A stretch of 64,000 nucleotides of DNA from Amblyornis subalaris (lineage: Eukaryota; Chordata; Aves; Passeriformes; Ptilonorhynchidae), in the NCBI GenBank assembly GCA_018881555.1, contig JACAXG010000014.1, positions 9,489,972 through 9,553,971 on the forward strand, in the 5' to 3' direction. The translations under genes were made by a program, and so were the position numbers. Shown piece by piece: positions 49,525 through 62,101 of this stretch. Below the pieces are notes generated by a model. It had not been told where the DNA came from. It did not search any database and saw only the letters and a list, made by a program, of their open reading frames with translations. Each line of letters opens with the position of its first letter. Within the stretch, counting starts at the first letter, position 1.

Positions 49525-50970
49525 GCCGTCGCTGTCCCNGGGGGCTGCACCCCCCTGCCAGAGCTCTCCTCCAGCCCAGGCGCCTGTGCAGTGAATTTGA
49601 GAGCGGACAGATCGGAAAACAGCGACAGTGGCAGCAAAGAAGGTGTTCCCACACCTTGGGACAGCCCCGAATCACCGCTCTGACAAGCGGCTTTCCCCCN
49701 GTTCAAACCATCACCCGACACCACGTCCAAACCCAGAGCAGGGATGAAGCAGGTCTGCTCTGATCACTTCATAGTGGATATAATTAGCCTAAATTAATGC
49801 AGAAATAAAGCACCAGAAAGGGAGGGTTTGAAATGACGCTCCTGGTGCTTTTGGAACGGCAGCTCGTGGCATTGCACCAGAAGCTTTCCCGTTCACACCT
49901 NGTCGTTCCACAGGTTTGGGTAGTGTTGGACACATTATTGGTGGGAAAAGGGAGCAGGATGCAAATAACCTGCCAGATGGAGATGGGAGAGGGTTGGAGG
50001 GAGAGTCTGAGAAAAAATATCGCAGGCAGTGCTGCATGATGTCAGAGGAAAGCCCCTCCCATTTGCCCAGCATTTGCTCGTTTATTTAAAGCCCATCATT
50101 AGTGGCAGCCATGTGGAATGGGATTCAAACCAGTCCTGAGTGAATTAGGTGCCACGTTTTGACCATGTGTCTAATCTACTAAAGTCCTCTCCAAATTTCT
50201 GCTTTCCACTGAAAACTGCTGCTTTCTGCATCAGACAGGAGGTCTGGGGGCTCCAGCCCCNCACCTGCATGAGGGAAATTTTGGGCACATCAGAGGCCGG
50301 GACTGAGAGTAGGAGGCTGCCACGATGTCAACAAGAAGTAGAGAGGCTGTGGGCCAGGGAAAATCATGGAATAAATGGGATCTGGGCCAAATCCAGGCAG
50401 ACAGTGCCAGGCTTCCACTCATGCACTGCTGCCAGAGCAATCTGGCACAGCCGGGGAGAGGAAATCCCAGCCAGACTTGGCATTTAATCCTGACTTCCTG
50501 GTGGAGTCGCTGGAAATGTTCAGGTCTGGGTACTTTGGGGNGTAGATGCAACCAGAAGCCAAGACACTTCTGGGAGGCCACCAAGCCTGGCTGGGAAACC
50601 CCATCATCACGGCCATCAGGGGGAAAGCACTTTCATGGGTTGAGTTTGTGCCCCAAACCCTTCCCAGCAGTCCCAGTGGTGCTGAAGGCAGGGTATGCAT
50701 GTCCCAAGACTTGCAGTGAGATAGCTGGGATGGGGAAAGATGCCCATCCCTCTGGGAATCACCTCATGCAGGGAAGAGGGGGAAAAACAGGAATTTCCTT
50801 AGAACAGCTGCGGCAGGTGGGGACACAAAGGGAAACTGAGGCATGGGAGAGTGGACTGGTGGGATGGGGTGGGACAGGGCAGTTGAAATGTGTGGATGCA
50901 CAGCTGTCCCCATCCCTCCTCTAGAGCTGCTGGTGAGGTGGCATTAGGCTGGTGGCTGACACGTGTAGGG
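49525..50970. other. Non-coding sequence with an AT-rich block
   Basis: 49765-49815 (ATATAATTAGCCTAAATTAATGC) and 50075-50110 (GTTTATTTAAAGCCCATCATTAG) look like parts of a conserved element. The rest is unremarkable. Confidence 0.35.
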
Positions 50971-50976
50971 TTCGTT

Positions 50977-51064
50977 CATCCATCCCATCCCATCCCATCC
51001 CATCCCATCCCATCCCATCCCATCCCATCCCATCCCATCCCATCCCATCCCATCCCATCCCTTC
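50977..51064. repeat. (CATCC)n microsatellite
   Basis: Sixteen or more perfect copies of catcc (50981-51060) with short imperfect ends. Confidence 0.97.
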
Positions 51065-51069
51065 CCAGG

Positions 51070-52630
51070 TGCTGCCTGGCCTGGCCCAGGTGTGGGTGGT
51101 CCCAGGACTACAAAGGGGCTGGGGAAACTTGGAGAAAGTGTTACTAGGGCAGGAGGGGGATGCTTCTGTCTCCAGGCTTGAAAGCTGGTGGCAGCAGGAT
51201 TGTGATGGGGGCTGTGCTGCCACGCCAGAGCCTTTTTCCTGGTTTGGAAGCACATTGTACTGGGCAGCACTGGGAGTTTTCCTGCTGTATGACTGTGCTA
51301 GCCTGATGGCTTTCACNCACTGACCACCATCCTGCTGGAGAGGGGAACTGGACTGGCTGGACCTACTGTGCTTGTGAGATATGGGTTTGGGATTATCCTT
51401 AGTGGTTGCAGGTGGGATGTTTAATTATTCCTTCCAGTTTCCTTCTGAGTGTGAAAATCAGGCTGAGAGTCTCTCATCTCTATCCCTCCACTTGGAGAAA
51501 AATGTCATCCGTAATTGTCTCCCATCCCCTGGTCTCAGTTAATGGCAGGATGCCTCTGGCNTCTTGCTGTGGTTCCCTGGGGGTGGCTGTCATTTGTACC
51601 TGTCACCCTCCATGTGTCTGCTTAACCTGTGAGTGCCTGTGTACCCATCTCTGGCTTCACTCCATCACTCTGCATGTCACACCATGTCTAGGCTGATGTG
51701 ATTTGGCCCTGTGGCTTCTTGTTCAGCCCATCTTCTGCCACGCTGAGTGACCCTTGCCTGAGTGACCCCTGCTTGCTGCTGGAGGTGGTGAGGTGATGCC
51801 AACAACCCTGCAAGTGCAGGGGAGCCCTCTGAAAAGCCCAGGCTGTGTCATTTCTCACATTTCTGCTTCTTGCCCATCCNGATGTGATATATCTGATCCA
51901 TCCCAGAGAAATCAGGCTCCTGGACGCTTCAGTCTCCCTGGTCTGTGTGGTGATCCCTTCTCCCTGAACCAAAGGGATAGTCGGGCAGGTTACACAGAGA
52001 ACTCACTTTGGAGCTCTCCTTGTATCCCGCTCCAATTTGCTGGCAGCAAAACACTACAAGTTTCTGAAGGGGCTGGATCCACTGTTCCCTGGGTGGAGCC
52101 TGAGCATCCCGTGCTCTCCAGCACAGCAGCACTGCTGGCAGCTGTCTCTCAAATTCAGGTGCCGTTTGCTGCCTGTGCTCGGAGGTGAACCCTGCCAGCT
52201 CCACCAATTTGATAGATTTCTTCTCTCAGCAGGCAGGAGTATTTCAGGCTGTTTATTCACATTTGTGGCGCTTTTCTTTTTTTTTTTTCCTGGGGCTCAG
52301 GAAATTTTCATTCATGCTGAAATTTCCACATTGCCATCTCTGAGAGCTCATGATATTCTTTTAGCTTTAATTCTGTCAATATGCAGCATAAACTTTGATG
52401 GAAAAAANTAAAGTCTGTGCACGTGTCCCACTTTTTTTTTCAGCTGAATTTCTTTTGGATGCAAAACAAGACTGGAAAAGTACAGCCCNGAAGTTTGTTG
52501 GTACCTGGAAAGTGAGGCTTAGAGTAAAATCCTGTTGCAGGACATGGAGCAGAGTGTGGTACTTCTTGCATAGGGAGAGTGCACCCCAGCCCTTTTTTCT
52601 CCCAGTGAAGGTTCCAGAAACCAGTGTAAG
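51070..52630. other. Non-coding sequence
   Basis: No exon supported. T-rich patch near 52272-52290. Confidence 0.45.
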
Positions 52631-52639
52631 ATGCTCCCA

Positions 52640-53140
52640 CCCTCCCCAGTTGCCAGCTGTCACACTGCAAAGGAACAAAGCAATAAGGAAAATTGTGGTG
52701 TCATTAACATGATGATTAAATTGGTGTCTGGGGGTGTCAGCATGAATAACAAGGCCCTCACAGCAGACCTCATCCCTGCCACCCCCATGGTCCTGCCCCT
52801 CAGCCCTGTCCCATGCCAGACCTGGGAGATGCTCATTTGCAAATGACTTCAGGGACAAATGCTGCAGATCCTGTGATGAGTTTCCCTGTCTACCCTGCAT
52901 CTCTGTTTGCTGCCGTGCTTGTGTTTCATCGGGATGTTGTTGAAGCTGATCGGGGGTTTTTTATGACTGAAGGTTTTGATCTTGACTTGGAGAGTGAGTC
53001 ACTACATGGCAAATGGGATCCCATCACAGAGATATCATTTCCTCACCCGGTGTCCTTTGCAAATGAGGTTTTGCAGAGCTTAAGCAGCTGTTTTTCCTTC
53101 CAGCTGAAAGCCTCTTCCCAGGCACATTTCAAGACATGAA
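52640..53140. promoter_or_regulatory. Candidate conserved non-coding element
   Basis: Contains GTGTCATTAACATGATGATTAAATTGG (near 52700), GGGGTTTTTTATGACTG and an AP-1-like GAGTGAGTCACTA near 52995. The plus frame at 52813-53139 is open but shows no known family. Confidence 0.3.
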
Positions 53141-53144
53141 TTGG

Positions 53145-56100
53145 GTGCTGAGAGCTGTGCATAGGCAGGGCATTAATATCTACCATGGCCCAGTAGGAGA
53201 TGTAACGAGTCTTGGCAATCAGTCCTGGGAGACCTGGGGGGCACCATAAATCAACCTGCGGGTGCCAAGTGGCTCTGAACCAAGGGGAGGGGAGAGAGGC
53301 CATCCCTGTGCTGTGCCATGTAGTTACAGATTCTTGATAACTCAAAAAGGTGGAGACTTGGAAAGTAATAAATAAAGCCATAAAGGGCCTACTTGATGCT
53401 TGGTAAACTGCCCTGGACCCCTGCTCCATTTAACTGTATTTCAGAGATGGGCTTGCTGTAGCTGAGGTGGTCCCAAGCTCATTATGGGTTGGCCAGGATG
53501 TTTTCAGCTGCCAAAATGCTCCTTTGGGTGTGCCCTGGCTTGGCTGTGCTGCTGAGGAAAGGCAGAGCTGNTTTGGCCAGGTGTCAAGTCCCTCCTGCCC
53601 ACCGAGTGTGCCACAGCCTTTGTCATGNAGCAGATTTCAGCCAGGATGAGGGATTTCCATCACAGCTTGCTTGCTGCTCCCNGGGGCTGGCAGAGCACTC
53701 GGCTGCAGCCCTGGGACCTGCTGTGGGCTACCTCTCACCCTCCCCGAACCAGGCTTTTTCAGGTTAAGGAAAATGTAGTGGTAGCTCTGCCCTTAGTGTG
53801 GGGCTGAGAGCCACAAGACCCCTTCCTTGCAGCTGCATCTCCCGTCTCCAGGTACAAAATGCCATCTCCGTGGCTGGCTGCAATGCCAGTGTTGGCTCTG
53901 CCATCTCTGCTGACCCTACACAGTGCTGTGGAGCAGCACCAAACAGGAGATGAAGGAGGTGGCAAGGCGGAGGAAGGAAAAACACGTGTTATTAGCAAAG
54001 CCCTGGCCAACANACACATCCACAGCTTGGGATGAAATAACCTCGTCCTTTTTTGATCTTGGGTGATTCATCCTGACCTCAGTAAAAAAACATGGTCCCC
54101 AGCCTNGTGCTGGATGGAGGGCACAGAGTTGGGACTCTGCAGATTCTTGTCAGGATGCCCTGGCTGCAGCCAGCCCTCATCCAACTCCGTCACTGCACAG
54201 GGGGCACAGCCAGGGCAGCAGCCCTGGGCAACTCGGGCTGATGGCAAAAGCCCAGAGCTCCTGCCAGGTGAGAAAGCACTTCAAGTCTGTGCCGGCCCTG
54301 ATTAGCAAAGTTATGGTTGCCATGGAGTCTGAATACCTGCTCACAGAGTGCCTGCCTTCACTGTCCCCTCAGCACACCCAGGGGACACACACTGTGGAGC
54401 AGAGGCCAATTACACTGTTCCTCAGAAAGCTGATTGCTCTTATCCCAGTGAATATTGAAATGGTCCTTTTTTTTCCCTTCATTCTTTCTCATTTTGGGGT
54501 AGAGGAGAAATGCCCCTCCCCAGCTATTCCTCAGAGGAGCTGTGGGGCTTTAGGTGCGGAAGTTGTTGCAAGGGGAAACCCCAGGCTGTGAATAGGGTAC
54601 CAGCCCTCCATCCCATAGGAATATGGTTAGCTGTCCCAGGGGAGCAAGGGCTCCTTGCTGTTCCTTTGCCAGATGCCTGCACTCTGGAAAAGGTGCTCGC
54701 AAGTTTATGACCAGCTCAGAGAAGGGGACTTGGAGATCTAGAGGCAGGCTGCCAGTATTGTGAGAGGTGAAGATGTCACCTGCTTAGGCTGTGTGAGAGG
54801 GGAGGAGGAGGTAAAAGTGCTGAGATGAGATTTTTGGAAANGGGTACAGCTGTTATGCAGTGAAAAAGGCCTCTGGANAGTTAGTGACTAGAAATGCACA
54901 TGNTAATGATGGCCAAAAAACTATTACAGGAGGGTATCCCACANAGACAAGGATGGGTGTGTGGGCTCTGCTGGGTAAATGACACCAGAGCTGCTTTGAA
55001 AAGGTCACCCCAGGGACCTACCTTCATCCCTGCTATGTTTGTGCAAAATTATCCAGATCCAGGCCTGTTTGGTGCCCTGTGGGTCTGAGTGGCCCTTCCT
55101 GGCCTTGAGGTCTGAAATAAATATCCTCCTGCTCTCTGAAACGCATCCTTTAGACGCATCATCTCCAGGTAACCAAAGAGGGGCAACTTTGAGTCAGCTC
55201 CCGGCAGAGAGAAGCCCCTGTTACATCTCCATGACCAAGAGATTTGCTTGGTCTCCAGGGGGAGAGGGTTCATTCTTGTCCAAACACTTCATGTCCCTGT
55301 TCTGTCTGTGCTGGCTGTACTTGCCCTGGAAATTTTGCTGCAGCANTACCCTGAGAAGGGGCTGCTCATCTGCTTCCTTCTGTGGCAGAAAGATGCACCC
55401 AGGGGCTCTTGCCTGCTGCAGGATGGCACAGAGGGGACAAGGNACTGTCTGTGCCTCAGTTTCCCTCTTGGATGCAGTGTCACTCTGTGACTTGGTGGCT
55501 TTTTGGGTTCGGAACCAGAAGGTGTTATTTAAATCTACAAAGTGTGGGAAGAAACAGGGATGGAGCACAGACAGCTCTAAAAGGCTGTGCTGCCTGCAAT
55601 TACAGTGTGATGCACTCTTGAAAAGAACCAGAAGTGGATGNAGTTGGTTATTAGGGCTGTGCCTCTCGAGCTTTGAAACTGATGTTTGTCTTCTCTTTTG
55701 GCTTCTTAATTCTCCTGGCACAGCTGCAGAGCTGGGCTTGCTCAGCTTCTGTGTGGCAGCCTTAACCTGCATGTGGAGGGACTCAGCNGCCACCAGGGAC
55801 AACCTCTGCACTGGCTGGCCCTCTGGGAGGGATGGGTGTACAGCAGGGAGCAGGAGGAAGACTGGAATTGAGGTTACAACGGGAGCCTTGTGGGTGCCTT
55901 GTCTACTTGCTGCTGAAATTCCAGTCTATCCCAGAGTTGCTCTGGCCACAGNGAGGGCTGGGCTGTGGCTGACAGATCGTGGGGAGGAGAAGGTTTTGGT
56001 GTGCTGCTGGCCATCCTCCCTGCTCCTCCCCAGGCAGGTTTAGCATAATAAAATACCTCCTAAGGGGAATAGGCTGAAGGATCATGCTCCCATGTGCAGT

Positions 56101-58130
56101 TCACCCTCTTTTAGGGTGAGCAGCTCACCCCCTGCTACTCTTTTAAGCAGTGGGGGAGCAGTAGTGGAAGAGGGGTTGTCACCTCCTGGTCATTTGGTTT
56201 ATTAGAAAATAGAAAGAGAGAATGGATCATTCTAAAGGACTGTTAGACATGTGGGGACTTAGANGTGGGATGTAGGAAGAAACAGATCCAAGGGAAAGAA
56301 GTGATGTGCAGCCAGTCCCTGAGAGCTACCAACTCTTCCCAGAGAGATATGACAGCAGGTAGGGTGGGAGTAGCTGTTGGGGCCCCAGTTACGTGGGATG
56401 CTTCAACAGTGGGCCCAGTTAAGGCCCCAGCTGAGGCCCAGTTACGTGGGCTGATGTGAATGATGGAAGAGAAGGAGAGGCAAAGGGAGAAGGACCNCAT
56501 GTCCAGTGGTTTTGGTGTCTGAGCAAAACTGGGGCTTGGAGAGCTGGACTGTGGGCAAGTGGGACAGAGAGGTTCAGCTCGTGGTTCAGCTCTGAGTGAA
56601 CCAATCTCTGTCTGGCCCTGGCTCCTTACAAGCCATCCTTACTANGTGCCTGTTGTCTTCAGCTAGGAAAGGAGACTTTAGGGAAACAGATGGTGAAATT
56701 TGTTGAGAGCTCAGCAGTGTCTCCATTGTTTTGCTNCAATCCAAGCAACCTGCAAACACCCCAGTCCCAGCAGACATCCAGTCTTCCTCCTGGGAGTGCA
56801 GGACAAATGAGCCATGGGGGTCCCTGCAGGGACAAGGACGGAGGTGCAGAGCTTAGGGGGCAACCCAAGGGCTGCCTTGAGGCAAAGCCCAGGCAGGGAT
56901 GAGGAACGAGATGAGTGGGAGGCATTGTGGCTCTTTGCAGGGAGCAGCCTCTGCCCCAGGGATGGGGAGGTGGCTGTGTAACAGTGCACAGAGCTTGAGG
57001 ACCAGCTGGGACTGTGCTGTGTGTGACCCTGCTCATCAGGGCAGTCAGAAAACAGAGGGAGACAGATGAGGGATGGAAGGAAGAGAGATTTCCCAGAATG
57101 CTTCTTTCCGTGTTGCAATCCCTCAAGGGGGCTCATGCTCAGGCTCCTTGCACCTCAGCAGTACAGCACAACCTGCCTCTACACTGCCATGAATCAGTTC
57201 CCTGCCTCGGGCATCCCCCGGGGAAAACAGCCTGTGCACAATCTGGAGGCAGGGACAGAAATCCCTGCCTCATCACTTCCTGTTTCTGGCTCTGCCACCC
57301 AGGGGCTGTGACCTGCAATGTGCCAGTTCCCTGGCACTGTCACCCATCCCAGCTGAGCCCCTGCCAGCATCATACGGCTGCTGTCCTTGTGTCCTGTCTC
57401 AGCTGTCACCAGCACTGTGCCATAAACCCCTGTTTTACTGTGTCTCCCTCCCCAGAGAGGATNAAGTTTCATTTCCTTCCTCACTTCCATAGAAGCAGGC
57501 AGCCCCTCTTCTCCCTCTCCCTCCCAGTTTCAGACACTGTTTCCAGCTTGTTGATTTCTTCCCTTGAGTTATGTCTTGTTTACGTTCATTTACCCTCCAG
57601 GCCTTTGGCTTCAGCAGTTCCTCTCCTCTGGGGAAAAAGATGATTTTCCAAGGAAAGTCATGCCTCAAGGCAGCCCTGGACCTTTCCCACCGTCAGTGTG
57701 TTTGCTCTGCCAGCTCCTTTCTGCTTGATGCTTGTTTGCTGCTGGGAGCAGAAGCAGGGCCAGCTTAGGGCTACCGAGCCAGCCCAGGGCTTTGCTGATC
57801 NTGTCCTGTCATCCCTCGCCTGCTCTGGAATTTCTTTGAGCAAAATCACTGAGGAGTGAGTGGGACTGCTTCCATCTGTTGTGTGCTCTGGCATCAGGAG
57901 GATTTGGGGGTGCAGGACCCCAGGGGCTGGGTCCTGGTGCTGGAGGCCACCAGATCCAAGTAACTCCTTGCATCCCGACCAGTGAGCTGTGCTGGGGCCC
58001 TGCCGGGGTGGGAGCGGGGGGGTGCAGGGCTGGCAGCAGGTCTCTCCAGGCTCCTTCTCCAAGATTCCTGTAATGCCTGCTCGAATCCAGCCCTGCTGGA
58101 CGTTCTCTCAGCTCCATGCTGCCCAGCTCA
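53145..58130. other. Non-coding sequence upstream of NMUR1
   Basis: No exon recognised, including in the 334-codon frame at 55039-56043. A ggccccagttacgtggg-like word occurs twice about 53 bp apart (56381 and 56434). No transposon is seen. Confidence 0.45.
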
Positions 58131-58244
58131 GCCTCTGTGAGGGGTGAGATGGTGCTCGGGCAGGCTGAAGGAGGAGGGTCCCGGGATGCCAGAGCCCTTC
58201 CAGGTGTCATCCCTGGCGGGGACCGGATTCACTTACGCCCTGCC

Positions 58245-58620
58245 ACCCTCGAAGGGTGAGGGGACCGGTGCGTGTCCCTGTGCCCCGGCTGCCTGCCCGT
58301 CCCGTCCCGCGGGGTGGCAGTGCCCGCTGCCGTCGCACAGAGCGGCGGAACGATGCGCAGCCGCCCCCCCCCCCCACCCGACCCCGCATCCCTCGCCGCC
58401 TCCTCCCCACCTGCGGGGGCTGGGGCGGGCTGGAGAGCCCGGAGCCGGGAGCCCCCGCCCCGCAGCCGCCAGCCCTTTGCCTCCGCAGGCGGAGCGGGAG
58501 CCCGTGGGCTCCGCCGGCTCCGGGCGGGTCTCGGACCGGTGCCGCACGTGGAGGAGAGAGGAGTCGCGGGTGGAGCGGGGACACGCAGCCTTGACACGCG
58601 TCCGTGGGGCTCAGGAACGG
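58245..58620 (+). promoter_or_regulatory. NMUR1: CpG island: probable NMUR1 promoter and 5' non-coding exon
   Basis: A strongly CpG-rich stretch ends in a near-consensus splice donor (ggaacgg|gtgagtt, donor GT at 58621). This is the only strong donor I see in the CpG island just before the coding exon, whose acceptor lies at about 59954. I infer an untranslated first exon ending at 58620 and an intron of about 1.3 kb. It contains a C12 run (58364-58375). No clear TATA box is seen, so the transcription start cannot be placed. The CpG-rich zone continues to about 59000. Confidence 0.5.
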
Positions 58621-58999
58621 GTGAGTTGTTCTGTGTGTGTGCGTTTACGTGCGTGTGTGTGCATGGGTCTGCGCGACGGCAAAGCAGGANCGTTCCCCGG
58701 GCCGGGGTTGCCAACTCGGGGGACAGAACCTGGGCACGGGGAGGGAGCCGAGCCGGACGCGGAGCAAGGGGCGATGCTGCGGGCGCAGCAACTTCCTCGC
58801 ACCGAAGTGGGACGGGAGCCGGCTGGAGCCACCTGCTTCACGGGGGAGTGATTCGGGTGAGCCAGCGGTTGCACATCTGGAAGTGGGGAGACCCCAGGAA
58901 GCCGCTGGGTCCATCTGCATCTCCCCGAGATGAGCCCGGACAAGCGGGTGCTGCACAGGCGCCCGTGCCGGACGGTGCCAGGGCGGCCGCGGGGCTGAT

Positions 59000-59165
59000 C
59001 GATGCTTTACTCATCACCGAGGCCACGCAAATGACAAATGCCGGCGTTGCGAATGCTGCCGGCGGGGCTAGAGACGTCTGTGCCACCCTCCCCTGGGACT
59101 CTCAGAGTCAATGGAGTTCATTATTTTAACGTTATTTCCTCTCTCTCTGAAGGGCAGCTTTTTGG
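59000..59165. promoter_or_regulatory. Candidate regulatory element in the presumed first NMUR1 intron
   Basis: A block with GATCGATGCTTTACTCATC, GCAAATGACAAATGCC and TTCATTATTTTAACGTTATTTCC, AT-richer than the adjoining CpG island and without coding potential. Confidence 0.3.
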
Positions 59166-59956
59166 CAGTGGTGCTTTGCAGATAAGGAGCCAGCCCCTGG
59201 CAGGGGTAGGGTCTCGGCACCGGGAATTGCTTGGCCAGGGAAAGGAAGCCCCTGGCACACCCTCGGCTCACCCGCCAGCCTCTCAGCTGACAGAGGACAA
59301 GAGGGAGAAGGTGGATTAGGGCAGGCGGCTTCTCCGACCTGAGCTCCGAGGGGAGAGCAGCGGCAGGATTGCATTTGCCTGCCTCTTAAGGCAGTGAAGT
59401 CTCCATCCCCTCCCACGTTCCCTCCCCAGCCTGACCCTGTCCGGCACAAGGGTGGTGGGACCTCAGCGTTCATCTGGAGTTTCCCAACAAGCCGTAAGTC
59501 CTTCTCATGCTGGAAAATCAATTTTCCTTCTGGCTGTTTTATGGTTGCCCTGCCAGCCCCTCTACACATCTGGTAGAATTGTAGCCAGGAGTGATTTTTG
59601 GGATTGGGTTTTTGGGGGTGTATCCTGCTCTGCTTACAGAGCAGGGAAAGAGGACAGTCCTGCTGACATTCCCCTGATGATGGGGCAAAGGGGCTAAAGT
59701 GGACTGGGAAGCTGCCAGGGTTGTTTGTGGATGGGAAATGGGGCAAGAAGCACTTGGGAACCCCGGAGGGAGGTTAGGTGGAGGTTTGGTGTGGTTTCCC
59801 AAAGGAAAAGCTGTGGCTGAGGCAGAATGGGTGCGAGAGTGCAGAAGCCCCAGTGATCAGCAGCATCCTGACACCAATGGGGAGAGGGACAGTGGGAGCA
59901 GGGGGATCAGAGAAGTTGGGAAAGCATCCCACAAACTTCCCCATCTATCCATAGCC

Positions 59957-60851
59957 ATGAATCCCTACATCAACTGCTCCAGTCCCGAGTTCACCCTGCC
60001 CCAGCAAGACTTCCCTGTGGAGCCCATCAGCCCTGATCTCAGCAACAGGACTCATCCAGAGACCTTGTTCGACCCCAAGGATGCCAACCTGACGGAGGAG
60101 CAGCTGCGGGATAAGTACCTGGGACCTCGACGGTCCAACTTCTTTGTCCCAGTCTGTGTCATCTACCTGCTGATCTTCTTGGTGGGGGCTGTGGGCAACA
60201 CACTCACCTGCATCGTCATCCTCCGGCACCGGTTCATGAGGACGCCCACCAACTACTACCTGTTCAGCCTGGCCGTGTCCGACCTGCTGGTGCTGCTGCT
60301 GGGGATGCCCCTGGAGCTCTATGACATGTGGAGCAACTACCCCTTCCTGCTGGGGGCCAGCGGCTGCTATTTCAAGACGCTGCTCTTCGAGGCCGTCTGC
60401 TTCGCCTCCATCCTCAACGTCACAGCCCTGAGCGTGGAGCGCTACATCGCCGTGGTGCACCCGCTCAAAGCCAAGTACGTGGTGACCAGGAACCACGCCA
60501 AGAGGGTCATTGTCACCATCTGGGTCTTGTCGGTCATCTGCTCCATCCCCAACACCAGCCTCCACGGGCTGCAGCCTCTCTACGTGCCAGGCCGGGGGTG
60601 GGTGCCCGACTCGGAGATCTGCACCCTGGTGAAGCCACGCTTGACCTACAACCTCATCATCCAGATCACCACCATCATCTTCTTCTTCCTGCCCATGGGG
60701 ACCATCAGTGTCCTCTACCTTCTTATTGGCCTGCAGCTCAAGAAAGAAAAGATGCTGGAAGCCTTGGGAGCCAAGACCGGCAGCAGCCGCAACTGCCACA
60801 ACACCCAGGGGCAGAAGAAAGTCAAGAGGAGGCAGGTCACAAAGATGCTGT
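59957..60851 (+). CDS. NMUR1: Neuromedin-U receptor 1, first coding exon (residues 1-298, TM1-TM5)
   Basis: Plasma-membrane class A GPCR for neuromedin U and neuromedin S; the family couples mainly to Gq and calcium release. This exon encodes residues 1-298 plus the first base of codon 299. Seen here: N-glycosylation sequons at N6, N30 and N44; TM1 about 64-88 with N81; TM2 about 99-120 with D109, followed by the family signature LELYDMW; C137, which should pair with C222 of the second extracellular loop; ERY (161-163) in place of DRY; W189 in TM4; P246 in TM5; and a basic third intracellular loop ending RRQVTKML. The stretch [20 protein letters not shown] closely resembles human NMUR1 as I remember it and differs from NMUR2, so I call NMUR1. 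The ATG at 59957 is chosen because it lies 2 bp after a plausible acceptor (ccatag), has G at -3, and upstream in-frame sequence shows no homology. The donor gtgagt is at 60852. Confidence 0.96.
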
Positions 60852-62101
60852 GTGAGTCGATGCTGGGGATGGCAGAGCCAGGGAGTGTCTCCCAAGGCTG
60901 TGTTGGGAGCGTGCTGGGGGGAAACTGAGGCATGGACGGTCCAGAGCACTAAGGCTGGGTCATCCTGGAGGAAGGCTGTGGGTCTGGCTCATGGGGTTTC
61001 GGGGCAGAGGCAGATCTGGTGATTCTGGTCCAGTGATGAGGATTGCTTGTGCCAGCTCTCTCCAAGATGCAAGATCTCCTCTCCTTGAGGAAGGTGCAGG
61101 GTGAGAAATGGAAAGAAGGTGGGTTGGGATGGGGGAACCTGCTCCCTGTCCCTCATCCCAGACCTTAAATGCTGGTGGCAGTGGTGGGATTTCCCAGAGG
61201 GGCACCATTTCTGCCCAGCCCCATAGCCCCTGTGACTCTAACAGGGCAATGACCCAACGCTGGACTGGAGCATCCTCTATCCCACTACTCTTCACTCTTG
61301 CTCCCCTCCCCAGCACGGTCCCCAGAGCCTCCGGCCCCCTTCCCAGCAGTGGGAGCTGGCTGCCCTTGGGTAGCTGTCTCCCTGTCACGCTGACCTCCAC
61401 ACGCTCCCAGTCCCGTGATGGCACAGCAGGTTGCCCAGCCCAGTGCAACAGCAGCGCCACGGCTGCTTCTCTGCCACGTCCCAGGCAAGTGGTAACTGCT
61501 TCCCGTGGCACTGGGGCTGGGATGGGGACAAAGGATGACCTGTCCCTGTGTGCCACAGAGATGCATTGTGGCACAGGTATGGCAGAGCAGGGGACCCCAG
61601 GACTACCTATACATATACATACCTGTACCCTTTCCTTTCCATCAGCAGACCTAGGTTGTAAAAAAAACCCCAAAACCAGAGCACAAGGAAAGGTCTCAAA
61701 CAGCTCTTGCTCCTTGGACTTTGCCAGTGAAGGTGGCAGGTTCCCAGAAGCTGGATGCCAATAGGGGAGTCCTCCAGCTGTGCTGCATGGCCCCATGGCT
61801 GTGACAGGGCCAGCTGCCTGCCCGTGAGGAGTGGAGATGTGTGGCGCAGGAGCGCCTGGAGCAGCCCTGGCAGGAGATGGAGGTAGGAGATCCTGTCCAG
61901 ACCTCCAGCCCCTCCATGGCAAGTCCAGAAGGCACTGAGGGGACCTTTCCCCTCTCCCTCTTCCTCTCTCTCATGCTTTTTTGGGTGTTCTTCACTATGG
62001 CCAAAGCTGAAATGGGGCAGTGTTTGGCCAGGGACTGGAGGTCTCTGAGGGCTTGGTAATCCCTGTCCCCCCAGTAACGCTGGCTCCTTGTCTCCCCACA
62101 G
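60852..62101 (+). other. NMUR1: NMUR1 intron (phase 1, 1250 bp)
   Basis: The intron begins gtgagtcg and ends ctccccacag. It splits codon 299 after its first base. It contains no recognisable repeat or gene. If retained, the frame runs to a stop at 60926-60928 and would add 25 unrelated residues after Leu298, giving a truncated five-helix product. Confidence 0.9.

Noticed and set aside
50105..50150. GGATTCAAACC, which resembles a reverse tRNA B box
   Set aside because: No A box or cloverleaf around it.
50977..51064. HPIPS-repeat peptide
   Set aside because: Translation of the CATCC microsatellite, not a protein.
52813..53139. 108-codon frame with fairly protein-like composition
   Set aside because: No family recognised and the DNA looks more like a regulatory element; kept only as such.
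55039..56043. 334-codon plus-strand open frame
   Set aside because: No domain, contains N positions and the residue pattern is not protein-like.
6830..58690. Scattered single N bases as biological signal
   Set aside because: Isolated ambiguous base calls; best explained by assembly or consensus uncertainty.
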